Below, one piece after another: positions 37,308 to 46,756 of a stretch of 64,000 nucleotides of DNA. The DNA is taken from NCBI RefSeq assembly GCF_037477895.1, contig NZ_CP132744.1:1-64000 (forward strand), given 5' to 3'. The position numbers and the translations under genes were made by a program. This DNA comes from Mycetohabitans endofungorum. Lineage in GTDB: Bacteria > Pseudomonadota > Gammaproteobacteria > Burkholderiales > Burkholderiaceae. The notes below the pieces were generated by a model that searched no databases, had not been told where the DNA came from, and worked only from the letters and a program-made list of their open reading frames with translations. How positions within the stretch are numbered: position 1 is the first letter of the stretch; each line of letters opens with the position of its first letter.

Positions 37308-38710
37308 GATGTCGCTTTCTCCGTCGATTCCGTTAGCACAGCATCGCTGCCCGTTTGAAACAACACGCGCAGCTCGATAAATTCCGCCGGATATTGCATC
37401 GCAAGCTTCGCGATCAGAATTAACCGGCCCGATCGAATATCTTCTGTCGTCATGCTCTCGCCAAGTCCTAACAAGACCTGGAATGCATCGCCTTCCTGTG
37501 CTCCAACCAGTCCTCCCGCGAGCCATAGATCGCGTAGCCAAGCACGCGCTAAGCTTTTGAGCGTCGTCCACGTAATCGCGGTATTCGGCTCGAACATCGT
37601 ATAACGGCCAATGTTCGTTAAAGTGGTCTCGATATAGGTCAGCGTGCGCCGTACCTGAATGTAGCGCCACCGGTCCGGCAACGGTGGGGCAACCAACGTG
37701 CGGCAGCCCCATACACGCACCCCGCGCCCAACGAAGCTTCGAATCAGATTAATGCTGATTTTATTTTCATCGAATAACGGCGGCTCAGAAAGCAATACAT
37801 CGCGCCAGCTCCGATAGTTAGGCCGGGTCACTTGGGTTAATTCGACATTGGCCGGGGCCTTCCAAATACCACGATCGCGGTCGGTTTTACCGATCGCTGC
37901 AACCACAGCGCCTGAAGGTGGAACGACGATTTGGCGTCGAATACGCTGACGGCCGTCATCATAATCAACGTAATAGTTCGTTTGCAGACGCGGCCAATAC
38001 ACCGCACCGCGCGCGCGCAGTGCTTCATCCGTTGACTTCTCCAGCCCATCCAGACACTGGCGCACAAGCTTCGGATTGTCCGGCGCATCGAGTACTACAA
38101 AAACTTGCCGATGAGATTCGGTTGTTTCTAATAACTTCTTCCACACCGACGTCCAAAGCCCCGCATCTTCCTGCGGTACCTGCTGATCGCTCAACTGATC
38201 GCTGCCGTTTGCCTGATAGTACTGGGGCGCTGATAGCATCACCATATCGGGCACCGCCAGCAGCGTTGCATCTAGCGCCTGCTCAAGAAAATCATTCCAG
38301 TCAGTTCTGGTGATGCAATCGGCTATGTCTTGCCGTGCGTAATAGTCGTCCCCTTCTGGAAAATTCGCATAGCTTCCCAATGAAACACCATAGCACGCAC
38401 TACCACCGTTATCGAAATAATGTCTCACGGTGTAATAGAAAGCGGCTTCCTGCGTCAACGGAACCCGTGGATTAGATGACGGAAAACCACCAAAAACCTG
38501 CGTAAAATCTTCAAACGTATTCAGCAAGACGGGGGACTTCGGGCACTTTGATGCTAGATCTTGTGATTCCGGATCTTTTTCTGTATAGCCAGCAAATAAC
38601 GGCACCGTCGTATCGGCCGGTGTTGTCGTACGGGCTTCATCTTGAAAATTAAAACTGACACCAGGTTGCTCATGACGCACTGTTCGAACTCCAAGATTCG
38701 TCAATCTCAA
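37304..38710 (-). CDS. eCIS sheath protein 3 (Pvc4-like)
   Basis: This is a 468-residue contractile sheath subunit. The conserved C-terminal domain is visible (RWRYIQVRRTLTYIETTLTN, FEPNTAITWTTLKSLARAWL). The N-terminal handshake part has QPGVSFNFQDEARTTTPADT. The start is uncertain: the best GGAGG is followed by ATGCGTTGA, which stops at once, while the real frame opens at TTG 38710, 12 bases after that site. It is the most divergent of the three sheaths and probably makes the ring next to the baseplate. Confidence 0.85.
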   Translation of the reverse strand: MRLTNLGVRTVRHEQPGVSFNFQDEARTTTPADTTVPLFAGYTEKDPESQDLASKCPKSPVLLNTFEDFTQVFGGFPSSNPRVPLTQEAAFYYTVRHYFDNGGSACYGVSLGSYANFPEGDDYYARQDIADCITRTDWNDFLEQALDATLLAVPDMVMLSAPQYYQANGSDQLSDQQVPQEDAGLWTSVWKKLLETTESHRQVFVVLDAPDNPKLVRQCLDGLEKSTDEALRARGAVYWPRLQTNYYVDYDDGRQRIRRQIVVPPSGAVVAAIGKTDRDRGIWKAPANVELTQVTRPNYRSWRDVLLSEPPLFDENKISINLIRSFVGRGVRVWGCRTLVAPPLPDRWRYIQVRRTLTYIETTLTNIGRYTMFEPNTAITWTTLKSLARAWLRDLWLAGGLVGAQEGDAFQVLLGLGESMTTEDIRSGRLILIAKLAMQYPAEFIELRVLFQTGSDAVLTESTEKATS

Positions 38711-38758
38711 CGCATCTTAATGCCTCCAACCGGCACTCGGTGTGCCAAACTCAAGTGC

Positions 38759-40177
38759 TCACTCGTCTTGTTGTTTCTGTGAAAACTGCAAGATAATAAA
38801 TTCGGCCGGGCGCACCGCAGCCATTCCAACCTTAACAATCAGTTTGCCCGCGCGAATATCGGCATCGGTCATCGTCACATTCTTGCCCACCTGCACGAAA
38901 TACGCCTCTTCCGGTTTTGTGCCCTGCAAGCCGCCCTTACTCCATATCGCGTGTAGGTAAGCATCAATAGCCGCACGAACTTTTTCCCATGTCGGCTGAC
39001 TGTTTGGCTCGAACACGACTTGCCTCATCGCGGCCTTGATATCCCGTTCAGCCGCATTAAATAATCGCCGCACTGGGATATACCGCCAACGCTTATCAGG
39101 ATTGTCGTCGGTACCGTTCTGCGTCCGGGCTCCCCAGACTACATAAGCTTGTTGATTCGTGAAATATCGGATTGCATTGATGCCTACTGGATTTAGTTTC
39201 TCCTGAATCTCATCGGTAACCGTCACCGGCTGAGGTGCTTTCTGGATTACTCCCTGCGGTGTTGGGCAAGGCCACACCGTCCCTTTTACCGACGACAAAG
39301 TCACATTTGCCGGGGCCTTCCATACTCCACGCAATGCATCGGTACGCGCATAGACTCCCGCCATGACTCCACTTGCACGCAGGGGAATGGCTGACAACGA
39401 CCTAATCTTTCCAATCAGTTCATCTTTATCCCTCTGTTCCGCATCATTTTTTGGCTTATAATCAATCAGCAATTTAAGTGTTGACGGCAAGGGTGTACCG
39501 GAAGATGAAAAACTTTTAAAACTTCCTTTTAATGTAATCTTATTATCATCAGGTATTGTCATCTGGTAGTTCATCTGCAATGCCGGATAGTAAATCGCAA
39601 CCTGCTCCTTATTACCGAAATCGATATTCTTTACATTATCAAGATCGCTGTCCGTCAACACAAAATAGCCAAGATTTTTCTGCGGATCAATCAAGTTTTT
39701 GAAGGTAATTTTAACGTTTTCCGGCTCCGACGGTTGATTTCCACAATAACACAGCAGTGAGATGTCAGGGTAGGCCAGAATTGCACTTTCAATATCGGCT
39801 TGTGATGTTAATTGCTGAATTGATAAAATATAACATGGCCCGCCGCCATTTTCGAAATACGCCTGTATCGATACGGCGCTGGCGGAGTCGGGTACAACTT
39901 TACAATTACCTTGAATGATATCGTTATTCACGGTGAGCTGGGCTTCCTTTAAATCAAGCGCGCTAACAAACTGCTTAGTAAATTCAGCCCAGTTATTCAC
40001 TCTGATGCAGACTACAGGGTCTGTAGTCACTAGTATTGGATCATCCCCTTGGTTCGCCCCGGGTTTAAAAAACTGTCCAACAAACACTGGAATGGCCGTT
40101 GCACCAGACAGCACACTCAGCGACAACGAATGGTCTTCTTCAATATAAACGCCGGGAACTTTATAAGGTCCACCCAT
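38759..40177 (-). CDS. eCIS sheath protein 2 (Pvc3-like)
   Basis: This 472-residue sheath subunit starts at 40177 (MGGPYKVPGVYIEEDHSLSL) with GAGGAT upstream. The C-terminal domain (RWRYIPVRRLFNAAERDIKA, FEPNSQPTWEKVRAAIDAYL) is very close to that of sheath protein 1. The middle, surface-exposed domain is larger and AT-rich, unlike sheath 1. Several sheath paralogues in a row are usual in PVC/Afp loci. Confidence 0.92.
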   Translation of the reverse strand: MGGPYKVPGVYIEEDHSLSLSVLSGATAIPVFVGQFFKPGANQGDDPILVTTDPVVCIRVNNWAEFTKQFVSALDLKEAQLTVNNDIIQGNCKVVPDSASAVSIQAYFENGGGPCYILSIQQLTSQADIESAILAYPDISLLCYCGNQPSEPENVKITFKNLIDPQKNLGYFVLTDSDLDNVKNIDFGNKEQVAIYYPALQMNYQMTIPDDNKITLKGSFKSFSSSGTPLPSTLKLLIDYKPKNDAEQRDKDELIGKIRSLSAIPLRASGVMAGVYARTDALRGVWKAPANVTLSSVKGTVWPCPTPQGVIQKAPQPVTVTDEIQEKLNPVGINAIRYFTNQQAYVVWGARTQNGTDDNPDKRWRYIPVRRLFNAAERDIKAAMRQVVFEPNSQPTWEKVRAAIDAYLHAIWSKGGLQGTKPEEAYFVQVGKNVTMTDADIRAGKLIVKVGMAAVRPAEFIILQFSQKQQDE

Positions 40178-40244
40178 GACTATCCTCACTATTTCTACAT
40201 TCTTAATTTTTAGTACAGCCTATCCGCTCGATCACCCATCCGCA

Positions 40245-41474
40245 TTACGCGGTGTGCATGTCCTGAGTGAAGCGCAAAATAATGAACTCCGCAGGAAACA
40301 CGGGCGCCATGCCAATTTGGACAATCATTTTGCCTTCATCGATGTCGTCCTGCGTCATTGTCACCCCCAGCCCTAACCGCACAAAGTACGCCTCCTCCGG
40401 CTTCGTACCCATGAGCCCGCCCGCCTTCCAGATACCGTACAGATATGCATCGATTGCCGCCCGCACCTTCTCCCACGTCGGCTGGTTATTCGGTTCGAAC
40501 ACCGCAAACGCCATCGCCCGTTTGATATCTTTTTCCGCCGCACCGAATAGCCGCCGCACCGGCACGTATCGCCAACGCTCCTTCTCGCTGTCGCCTGCCA
40601 GCGTGCGCGCACCCCACACCAATGGCACGTCTGTCTGAAAGCAGCGAATGATGTTCAGGGGTTTGGTATATTGATTGTAGATCCCCTGGGTGGCATCGGA
40701 TACAACAAACTTTGGCACGACCCCGCCTTGTAACGGAACATTGGCTGGCGCCTTCCACACGCCGCGGTCACGGTCAACAGCACAGTATGCGCCAGCAACC
40801 GCCGCACTCACCGGGATATCCTTTATGACCTGCGCATCCTTCCCTGTACCTTTATCCGTCGTGACATACGTTGCCCAGTTTGCCTGCAAAGGGGGATAGT
40901 AAGCAGCAGCATATGAGCTATTAGGATAATCCTTTGTCATGCTCTGACTGGGATCCGTGGCAAGCTTGATGGATGGACCATCCAGGATCGCAAAGCGCGA
41001 TTTGCCCTCTGCACATAAACCTGTACCTGGCATAAAGACCGCGTCTGCCAACTTAGGCCCCCCCGCTTGAACAATTAACGTCACGTCATCCAGCTCGGGT
41101 ACAGTCTTGATTAAGGTGTCGGTAGTATCACCTTTTCCGTTCGTTGGACACACATAGCAATAGCCACCGCCATTGTCGAAATAGGTTTTTAACGCAACAT
41201 AGAGTGAGTAATCGACCAGATGCTTTGTAAGAGGATTTTTTGGATCTTTTGCCTCGTTCTCGGCCACGGTCTGAACATTGGGCAAATTTACGAACGCCAT
41301 CCATGAATCGATACGGGTCGGCGCTGAGATTAATTCTTGATTACTCGCTTTAGTTTTATCTTTAGCATCGCCAAGGTCGTACGCAATCACCGGCACCGCG
41401 GTCGCCCCGCTGGTAATCGCCAAGGACAGACCTTTATCTTCTTCGACATAGACACCCGGCCAATCGTAAGCCAT
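40245..41474 (-). CDS. eCIS main sheath protein 1 (Pvc2-like)
   Basis: This 409-residue sheath protein starts MAYDWPGVYVEEDKGLSLAI, the typical sheath N-terminus that donates a strand to neighbouring subunits. It carries the conserved core ERWRYVPVRRLFGAAEKDIK and GTKPEEAYFVRLGLGVTMTQ. It is the shortest of the three and follows directly after the tube gene, so it is probably the main subunit of the contractile sheath. Confidence 0.93.
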   Translation of the reverse strand: MAYDWPGVYVEEDKGLSLAITSGATAVPVIAYDLGDAKDKTKASNQELISAPTRIDSWMAFVNLPNVQTVAENEAKDPKNPLTKHLVDYSLYVALKTYFDNGGGYCYVCPTNGKGDTTDTLIKTVPELDDVTLIVQAGGPKLADAVFMPGTGLCAEGKSRFAILDGPSIKLATDPSQSMTKDYPNSSYAAAYYPPLQANWATYVTTDKGTGKDAQVIKDIPVSAAVAGAYCAVDRDRGVWKAPANVPLQGGVVPKFVVSDATQGIYNQYTKPLNIIRCFQTDVPLVWGARTLAGDSEKERWRYVPVRRLFGAAEKDIKRAMAFAVFEPNNQPTWEKVRAAIDAYLYGIWKAGGLMGTKPEEAYFVRLGLGVTMTQDDIDEGKMIVQIGMAPVFPAEFIILRFTQDMHTA

Positions 41475-41528
41475 GTTCTTACCTCAATCGGGATAGGGCA
41501 CTGGCGGCATGCGCCGCTGATCGCGCTT

Positions 41529-41978
41529 TCAGTGGAATGTTATCGTCAATCGATCGGCTACAAGCGTCAACTCCTCGATCGACACCTCATTGCTTGTCGC
41601 ATCAAAGCTTGGCCCCGACAATTTGCTCGGGAATGCATCCGTCACATTCCACGTCACCAGCAACGCGGTGCCCGCCTCATCAGTCAGGCTAATTGAGAGG
41701 TCTCGTTTGTCAATCAAGTTCTTCGATATCTTGCTAATCCAGTCATACAGCTCGCTTTTACCCTTAATCACGCCCCGCCGCAATGTGATGTTTAACTCAC
41801 TGGCCTGCCCGGGCATCCGGTACACATGTCCCGCTCCATCTTTATAGGTAATCGTCTCAAATCCCAAATCCAACCCCGAGACATTGCTAAATGCCATCTC
41901 GTCTTTGCCCATCATCACTTTGAACCGGTAAACCGGAATCGGGTAGGTTGTTGCGATTTGATCTGCCGTGGTTGCCAT
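41529..41978 (-). CDS. eCIS main inner tube protein (Pvc1-like, gp19 family)
   Basis: This 149-residue Hcp/gp19-fold protein builds the inner tube through which cargo could be carried. Signatures: YPIPVYRFKVMMGKDEMAFS, NVSGLDLGFETITYKDG and ISKNLIDKRDLSISLTDEAG. A good GGAGAAG lies before the ATG. It is the first gene of the coupled operon. The promoter should be in the 41979-42400 region, where I could not pick a convincing -35/-10 pair. Confidence 0.94.
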   Translation of the reverse strand: MATTADQIATTYPIPVYRFKVMMGKDEMAFSNVSGLDLGFETITYKDGAGHVYRMPGQASELNITLRRGVIKGKSELYDWISKISKNLIDKRDLSISLTDEAGTALLVTWNVTDAFPSKLSGPSFDATSNEVSIEELTLVADRLTITFH

Positions 41979-42439
41979 AACTTCTCCTTTATTGTGTATT
42001 AGGAAACCTTGCGTCCCGATTGCATCATGAGCCCGTGCCGTTTGACTAGCACATATTACGTACAGTGGACACGACGTTTACCGTGCCGTTCAGCGATATT
42101 TTGGTCCACTGACAGACGCGCCCAACTCATCGACGGTTATACGTCGCTTCATTGAGAGAATGGATTGACCGGCTAAGCTAGTCGAGCTTCAACGCTTCGA
42201 ATATCGACACCCGCCCGCGGCTGAACAAGCGATAAAGGCTAACTCAGTGCTGTCATCTTCGTATCCTTTTTATGCTTCGTGATTTTGACAATTCACCCGA
42301 TTCGCGCTGGACCTTCACCTCTCTGACTCGGTTGCTGCGCCAGCACCGCCCGAGTGATGCTTCGTTCTCAGTCGGCAGTGTATCGCCGTGGCTAAAAGTT
42401 TAGTCCAGTGTGAAAAATAGTTTAGTACAATCTATTCTT

Positions 42440-43623
42440 GTAGTAGATGACGGAGTTGGCCTCAGTTATTCGGACAATTTTAGTGATTTTTCGCCACATT
42501 CGTTCAACAAATACATTGTCGCGCCAACTTCTTTTGCCCATTATTAACACTCGAATGCTCCGGCCCAGCACGGCACGGCCTCAATGAACGCGTTCGCTGT
42601 GAGCTGCCTTGGTTTGTGTTCGCGGGTTTGGGCTGCCGTAGCGTGCGTACTCGTCCTCGAGCGCTTCGACAGCGTGCGTTGCTTCCAGCGTGATGGCGAC
42701 CCGGTGCGCGAGTACCTTGCAGCTAACCCAGTCCACCACCGCCGTCAGATACACGAAGCCATGCATCATCGGAACATAGGTTGTACCCAGCGCCCACAAC
42801 TGGTTGGCCCGCTCGATCTTCATGCTCCGCAGCAGATACGGCCAGACCTTGTGCTGGCTGCCGTCACGGTGAACAAGTCCAATACGGCGTTCGGGCGTTT
42901 ATCGTCGTTTAACAGCGCGTATCGGTAAAGCAAAGACATTAACAGCCACCGCCCGGAAGATTGCAGTGCTGCGCTACAACGCGATGCGTTTCGGCATGAC
43001 GTCCACGCCCCCCGGAGCAGACCGTTACGGACGGTGCTACAGGGAGCGAGTCATCAAACAATGACATCGGCGAGCGGCGGAATTCGGCGTCTCACCGCAA
43101 CCTGCGCAAGGCATTTCTTAAAAATTCTCTTGCCTTCTTGCTCATTTCTTCAAAGTCTGTCCGATTGAGTAAGGCCATCTCCGGACGATTTTACCGAGCT
43201 TCGGTCAAAGCCCGGGCCATCTTGTTCTCCTCCTAGTTCGCCACGTTCATAATAATAAAGGGTGCGCGACATCCCCACTAAGCGGCACACACGCGCCAGA
43301 CTCACGGTGAAATGCTGCCTTAAGTGATCGATTAACCTGCGACGCTTGTGTGTGCTGAGACTCTGCGCTCGAAGCGCCTCGCTCAGTACTTCACTATCGC
43401 GTTCAAGCGATTTCACACGCTGGCGCAACCGTGCGTTTTCCCGCGTCAGTGCGGTGATACGTTCAAATACAGGTGCACTCAGACCGTCATAACTTCTTTT
43501 TAATTGATAAAGCGTCGTTGCACTGATACCCCATCGGCAACAAACCTGAGGCACCGTCTCACCCTCACGAAGTGCTTGTAACACCGCTATGATTTCAGTC
43601 GCATTGAGCTTATGGTTCCTCAC
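42440..43623 (-). pseudogene. Decayed IS3-family transposase genes
   Basis: OrfA is readable at 43150-43623 (MRNHKLNATEIIAVLQALRE, CCRWGISATTLYQLKRSY), running into an OrfB-like start (RRLIDHLRQHFTVSLARVCR). Pieces of the OrfB integrase core follow in broken frames: ANQLWALGTTYVPMMHGFVY with LTAVVDWVS at 42581-42823, and WRDNVFVERMWR near 42466-42535. Much of the catalytic region is missing. It lies between the eCIS tube gene and the PAAR-like gene and may have split one operon. Confidence 0.8.
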
Positions 43624-43926
43624 GTCATGTTATTCCTATCGTTGAACAGCATGAGAAAATGAATTGCGGCACACAATCGCATATCCTATCAGATGCTAAC
43701 TGCTATCGAAATAAAGATCGATTCATTTTTATAGAAAAAAACATACCACATTAAAGTCTTATTTTCCCCATAAGGATTATCAAGGGAGTGCATGCGATTG
43801 TGCCAGCTGTTTCGCGCATGTTGCAAACCTGAATGGATGCTTGCTTTGATTCAGACGAAGTCCTCATGATGCTTAAGGAGAAAATGGTGTGGGAAGTGTT
43901 TTTTAGATAGATGAGCAACCTATGCC

Positions 43927-44343
43927 CTAGTTCGCTATCACATTGATATTGGGATTGGCCATCACGGTAGCCTTGCCTGAAACGGGTGGATGGGGTTGTG
44001 GAACAGGGGGCGTACCCGGTATTTGTGCCGGAACCGTGATGGTACATAATATGTCCCAACTGGGCGCAATAATGACAGGCAGCGGGCTCTTTGTTCGCTT
44101 GGCGGTTTCAGCCTGCGTGACCGTCAAAATAGCGACGCCTGGAATGGAAGCCGAAGCCGTCTGATAGCTAGTTGTCACGATGATTTTCTTTTCATCGCCC
44201 AGCTGACAAACCGGCCGCCCTTTTACCTTGGCAAAGCCGCTTCCCGACAGGGGCCGTGGAGGAATCGGGGGCACGAATAGTACATCCTGAATCTGAACCG
44301 GAAAAACCAGCATGGCACCCGTCACGACGATCAGCTTGCCCAT
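43927..44343 (-). CDS. PAAR-like spike-tip protein (possible Pvc10 counterpart)
   Basis: This 138-residue protein has a PAAR/DUF4280-like pattern: an initial MGKLIVVTGAMLVFP strand, GFAKVKGRPVCQLGDEKKII and a Pro-rich tail (PGTPPVPQPHPPVSGKATVM). The start has GGAG seven bases upstream. PAAR proteins sharpen the spike tip. Because no PAAR gene lies next to gp25 in this operon, this one is the likely tip. It is separated from the tube gene by IS debris. Family assignment is moderate; no His/Cys metal site is obvious. Confidence 0.6.
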   Translation of the reverse strand: MGKLIVVTGAMLVFPVQIQDVLFVPPIPPRPLSGSGFAKVKGRPVCQLGDEKKIIVTTSYQTASASIPGVAILTVTQAETAKRTKSPLPVIIAPSWDILCTITVPAQIPGTPPVPQPHPPVSGKATVMANPNINVIAN

Positions 44344-44423
44344 TGATGATCTCCATTGCCTTCAGCTAAAAATCGACCGTTCCATTACCAAGCCCTTGCG
44401 AAATCTAAAATAAATCCTTTTCC

Positions 44424-44720
44424 CTATAGGGAAATCACAAAATCAGCGTATTTCGGTAAATGGCCATCGGATATCAATACGCGCAACGATTCGAACAACG
44501 CCTGTGCAGCAAGAAGCCAATCGAACAGGTCATGATGGATAGCCGGTAGATGGCGAGCCATTGCAGCGTAAGCTACCGACAGTTCTAAAAAGCCGCCAGC
44601 CTCAATTTCTGACACGAGCGGACTCACGTTAGCATCAAGCTTGCCTAGATTGGCCGCGAATACTCGCGCTGCTGACAAAACATCGTCTGCGTCGAGTCTC
44701 GCTGAAAGTGCATAACACAC
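44424..44720 (-). CDS. Unrecognised protein with IS-derived N-terminus
   Basis: I do not recognise this 98-residue protein. The body is helical and Ala/Leu-rich (DDVLSAARVFAANLGKLDAN, FLELSVAYAAMARHLPAIHH). The first eight codons (MCYALSAR) come from an IS5-type end at 44698-44727, so the native start was lost and translation, if any, begins in the IS end. It is probably the C-terminal part of a longer gene. It lies just upstream of the PAAR-like gene on the same strand. Confidence 0.4.
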   Translation of the reverse strand: MCYALSARLDADDVLSAARVFAANLGKLDANVSPLVSEIEAGGFLELSVAYAAMARHLPAIHHDLFDWLLAAQALFESLRVLISDGHLPKYADFVISL

Positions 44721-44727
44721 TTTAAGT
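44698..44727 (-). repeat. Solo IS5-type end
   Basis: This 30-base block matches, in opposite orientation with one mismatch, the left end of the IS5-type element at 45686-45715. The shared part includes the flank ACTTAAAG, GTGTTATGCACTTTC and AGCGAG. It is therefore either the trace of a lost second copy or a rearranged end. Confidence 0.7.
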
Positions 44728-44899
44728 TCATACTAGTCCATCCTAACTCGCCCAGTCAACGCTTTTTAAAAGCTGGCTCTCACATATCGTGTGACGTTTA
44801 GGGTCCAAGTTAGCGTAGGCAGCCTTGCAATCGGACATCCTGATAAGTGAAATGTCCGAGCCCTGAGCCGGCGATAATGCAGGCAAAGGATCCCAGGAA

Positions 44900-45058
44900 A
44901 TGACGAAGAGAACGAGACGGAAGCACTCATCGGCGGTCAAGGCAAAGCTGGCAATGGCAGCGGTCAAGGGTGAGCGAGCGCTGGCAGGATTGGCGCACCC
45001 ATTCAATGTGCGCCCGAATCAGGTCACGGAATGGAAGGGGCAGTTGCAGGAGCGTGCG
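44900..45058 (+). pseudogene. IS3-family OrfA fragment
   Basis: MTKRTRRKHSSAVKAKLAMA, then AVKGERALAGLAHPFNVRPN and QVTEWKGQLQERA, is the N-terminal half of an IS3-family OrfA helix-turn-helix protein. Similarity ends near 45058, and no OrfB follows. It differs from the IS3 remnant at 42.4-43.6 kb. Confidence 0.7.
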
Positions 45059-45237
45059 ACTTCACCGCCGCAGATTTTGCAGCGCCCCTGCAGCACGAAA
45101 TCCCCGCGTTCAGTCCGACCACTAAAATCGACGATCGTCGTTACGTCGCGACACCGGGTACACCAGACGTTGGCGAAGAGTAACTGTTGCCTGTGGGAGG
45201 TGATTGCATTCCAAAACGCGCGGGCTGCTGCGTGACA

Positions 45238-45369
45238 GCATATATCGCCGAGACCTTGTACCGCGAGGGGCCGCTCAGCGTTGAGCAGATTGCGCAACAG
45301 CCGCACATTCCCAAGAGCACGCTCTATGCGTATATCTGCTATCGCACTGTCCCGGTGGGCAGACGCGCC
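45238..45369 (+). pseudogene. Fragment of a mobile-element HTH protein
   Basis: The frame reads AYIAETLYREGPLSVEQIAQ then QPHIPKSTLYAYICYRTVPV, a resolvase/recombinase-like helix-turn-helix. It has no start or catalytic domain. The minus strand nearby (45040-45170) encodes VWCTRCRDVTTIVDFSGRTE and VLQGRCKICGG, a CxxC pair pattern, also without a complete gene. The whole 44.9-45.7 kb stretch is a graveyard of mobile-element parts. Confidence 0.4.
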
Positions 45370-45685
45370 GCGGCCCAGTGAGCCGGAGGGCTGGAGGGCC
45401 CCATGCCACACAGGATGATTCTCGCCGAGTCCATGATCGACTTGTCCCGGCAACTGGCGGCATCGCCACATTAATGCGACAGAACTTCTATGTGTTGGTC
45501 GGTATCCTTCCCTTTGGATATAGCACACTGCGGTCCCATCTACGTCGCTCCCATTGTGTAGAAGGCCCTGGCAATTTACAACCTTCTGGCAGGTTGCGCA
45601 CTGGGACGCATGGGACGCGCATATTGCGCTCTTCATCATTGCTGACACCGTATGCCATAACGAGTGGCAAGCCAGGCTCTTGCGG

Positions 45686-46555
45686 ACTTAAAGCGTGTTA
45701 TGCACTTTCAGCGAGGTTCAGAATCGAATCGAGATGGAGAAACGCAGACCCTATCCGAGCGGCGTGACAGACGAAGCATGGCGCTTCGCTGCTCCGTATT
45801 TGACGTTGATGGAGCCAGACGCACCGCAAGATGGTATGAATTGCGCGAGTTGTGCAACGCGCTGAGTTGGCTGGCTCGTGCAGGCGCTGCATGGCGCATG
45901 CTGCCGGCGAACTTTCCGCCATGGGAGGCGTGGTGCATCAGCAAACTCAACGCTGGCTGCGAGCGGGTAGCTTCAAAGCGATGGTTCAAGATTTGCGTTC
46001 GGTGCTGCGTGTTGCGCAGGGCCGGCAAGCCCAGCCCAGTGCGGTGGTTCTGGACGGGCGTACGTTGCACTCGAGCTGCGAGAGTGGCCCACGCGCAAGC
46101 TACGACGGCGACAAGCGCAAACGGGCAAGCAAGGTGCATAGGGCCGTCGATACGCCCGGGCATTGGCTGGCGGTCCATGTCACGCCGGCCAATGAGCAAG
46201 CACGCGCACAGGTTCAGGTGTTGGCACAAGAGGTACAACATGTGAGCAGGCAGCGCGTGAAGCTTGCCTTTGCCGACCAAGGTTATACAGGAGAAGAGCC
46301 TGCGCAAGCCGCGTAAGATGAAGGCATCGAATTGCAGGTTATCAAACGGTCAGAGGCAACGAAGGGCTTTATCCTGCTGCCGCGCCGATGGGTCATCGAG
46401 CGCAGTCTTGGATGGCTTAATCGCTTTCGAAGACTCGCTCGTGACGACGAGCGTTTGCCCGAAACGCTCGTCGGCTTGCATTTCGCCGCTTTGCCATGCT
46501 CATGCTCGTTCATGCCGCGCCTATCTCGCAAAGTACATAACACGCTCTAGATAAT
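45686..46555 (+). mobile_element. IS5-family insertion sequence, defective
   Basis: The terminal inverted repeats are AGCGTGTTATGCACTTT at the left (from about 45692) and its near complement AAAGTACATAACACGCT at the right (ending about 46551). They enclose one broken transposase. The flanking bases (CTTA and CTAG) do not match, so no clear target duplication remains. A solo left end in the opposite orientation lies 1 kb to the left. Confidence 0.8.
45734..46550 (+). pseudogene. IS5-family transposase with two frameshifts and a stop
   Basis: Translation starts MEKRRPYPSGVTDEAWRFAA in one frame and continues in a second near 45830 (WYELRELCNALSWLARAGAA). It shifts again near 45935 into a third (GSFKAMVQDLRSVLRVAQGR, ASKVHRAVDTPGHWLAVHVT). 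A CAA-to-TAA change near 46314 interrupts it after FADQGYTGEEPAQAA, and the frame then continues to [23 protein letters not shown]-type residues survive but no full product can be made. Confidence 0.85.
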
Positions 46556-46738
46556 TTTGATCCATCAGACATAACCTAGTCGATCGCCGCCAAAATAAAT
46601 AGAGATCACCCAAATTATTCTACATTGAGGGTTTGACCGTTGATTGACAGTCCAAATGCTCTGTGCATTGCGCAAAGAAAGATGCCAATAAGGAAGAAGT
46701 TTGTTTTTCGATAATTTGGATATAGCTATACTTCAATA

Positions 46739-46756
46739 ATTTTAATTAATTAAAAT
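46739..46756 (+). promoter_or_regulatory. 18-bp perfect AT palindrome before the effector-like gene
   Basis: ATTTTAATTAATTAAAAT is a perfect palindrome ending two bases before the GAGGGA ribosome-binding site and 12 bases before the ATG. It may be an operator or simply an AT-rich hairpin leader. A TATACT-like box lies just upstream near 46727. I did not find a TTCG-N16-TTCG hrpII-type box. Confidence 0.35.

Noticed and set aside
37308..37712. N-terminal extension of the second tube protein into the sheath gene
   Set aside because: It overlaps the sheath coding sequence in another frame; the tube family begins at MSSAILST, with ATGA coupling.
43751..44059. Minus-strand frame overlapping the PAAR-like gene
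   Set aside because: Composition and overlap indicate a shadow; the 43927-44343 frame has the ribosome-binding site and PAAR-like features.
8865..44343. Prophage or type VI secretion system
   Set aside because: There are no capsid, terminase, portal, integrase or lysis genes and no TssJ/L/M membrane genes, while LysM adaptor, DUF4255 and AAA+ ATPase are eCIS hallmarks.
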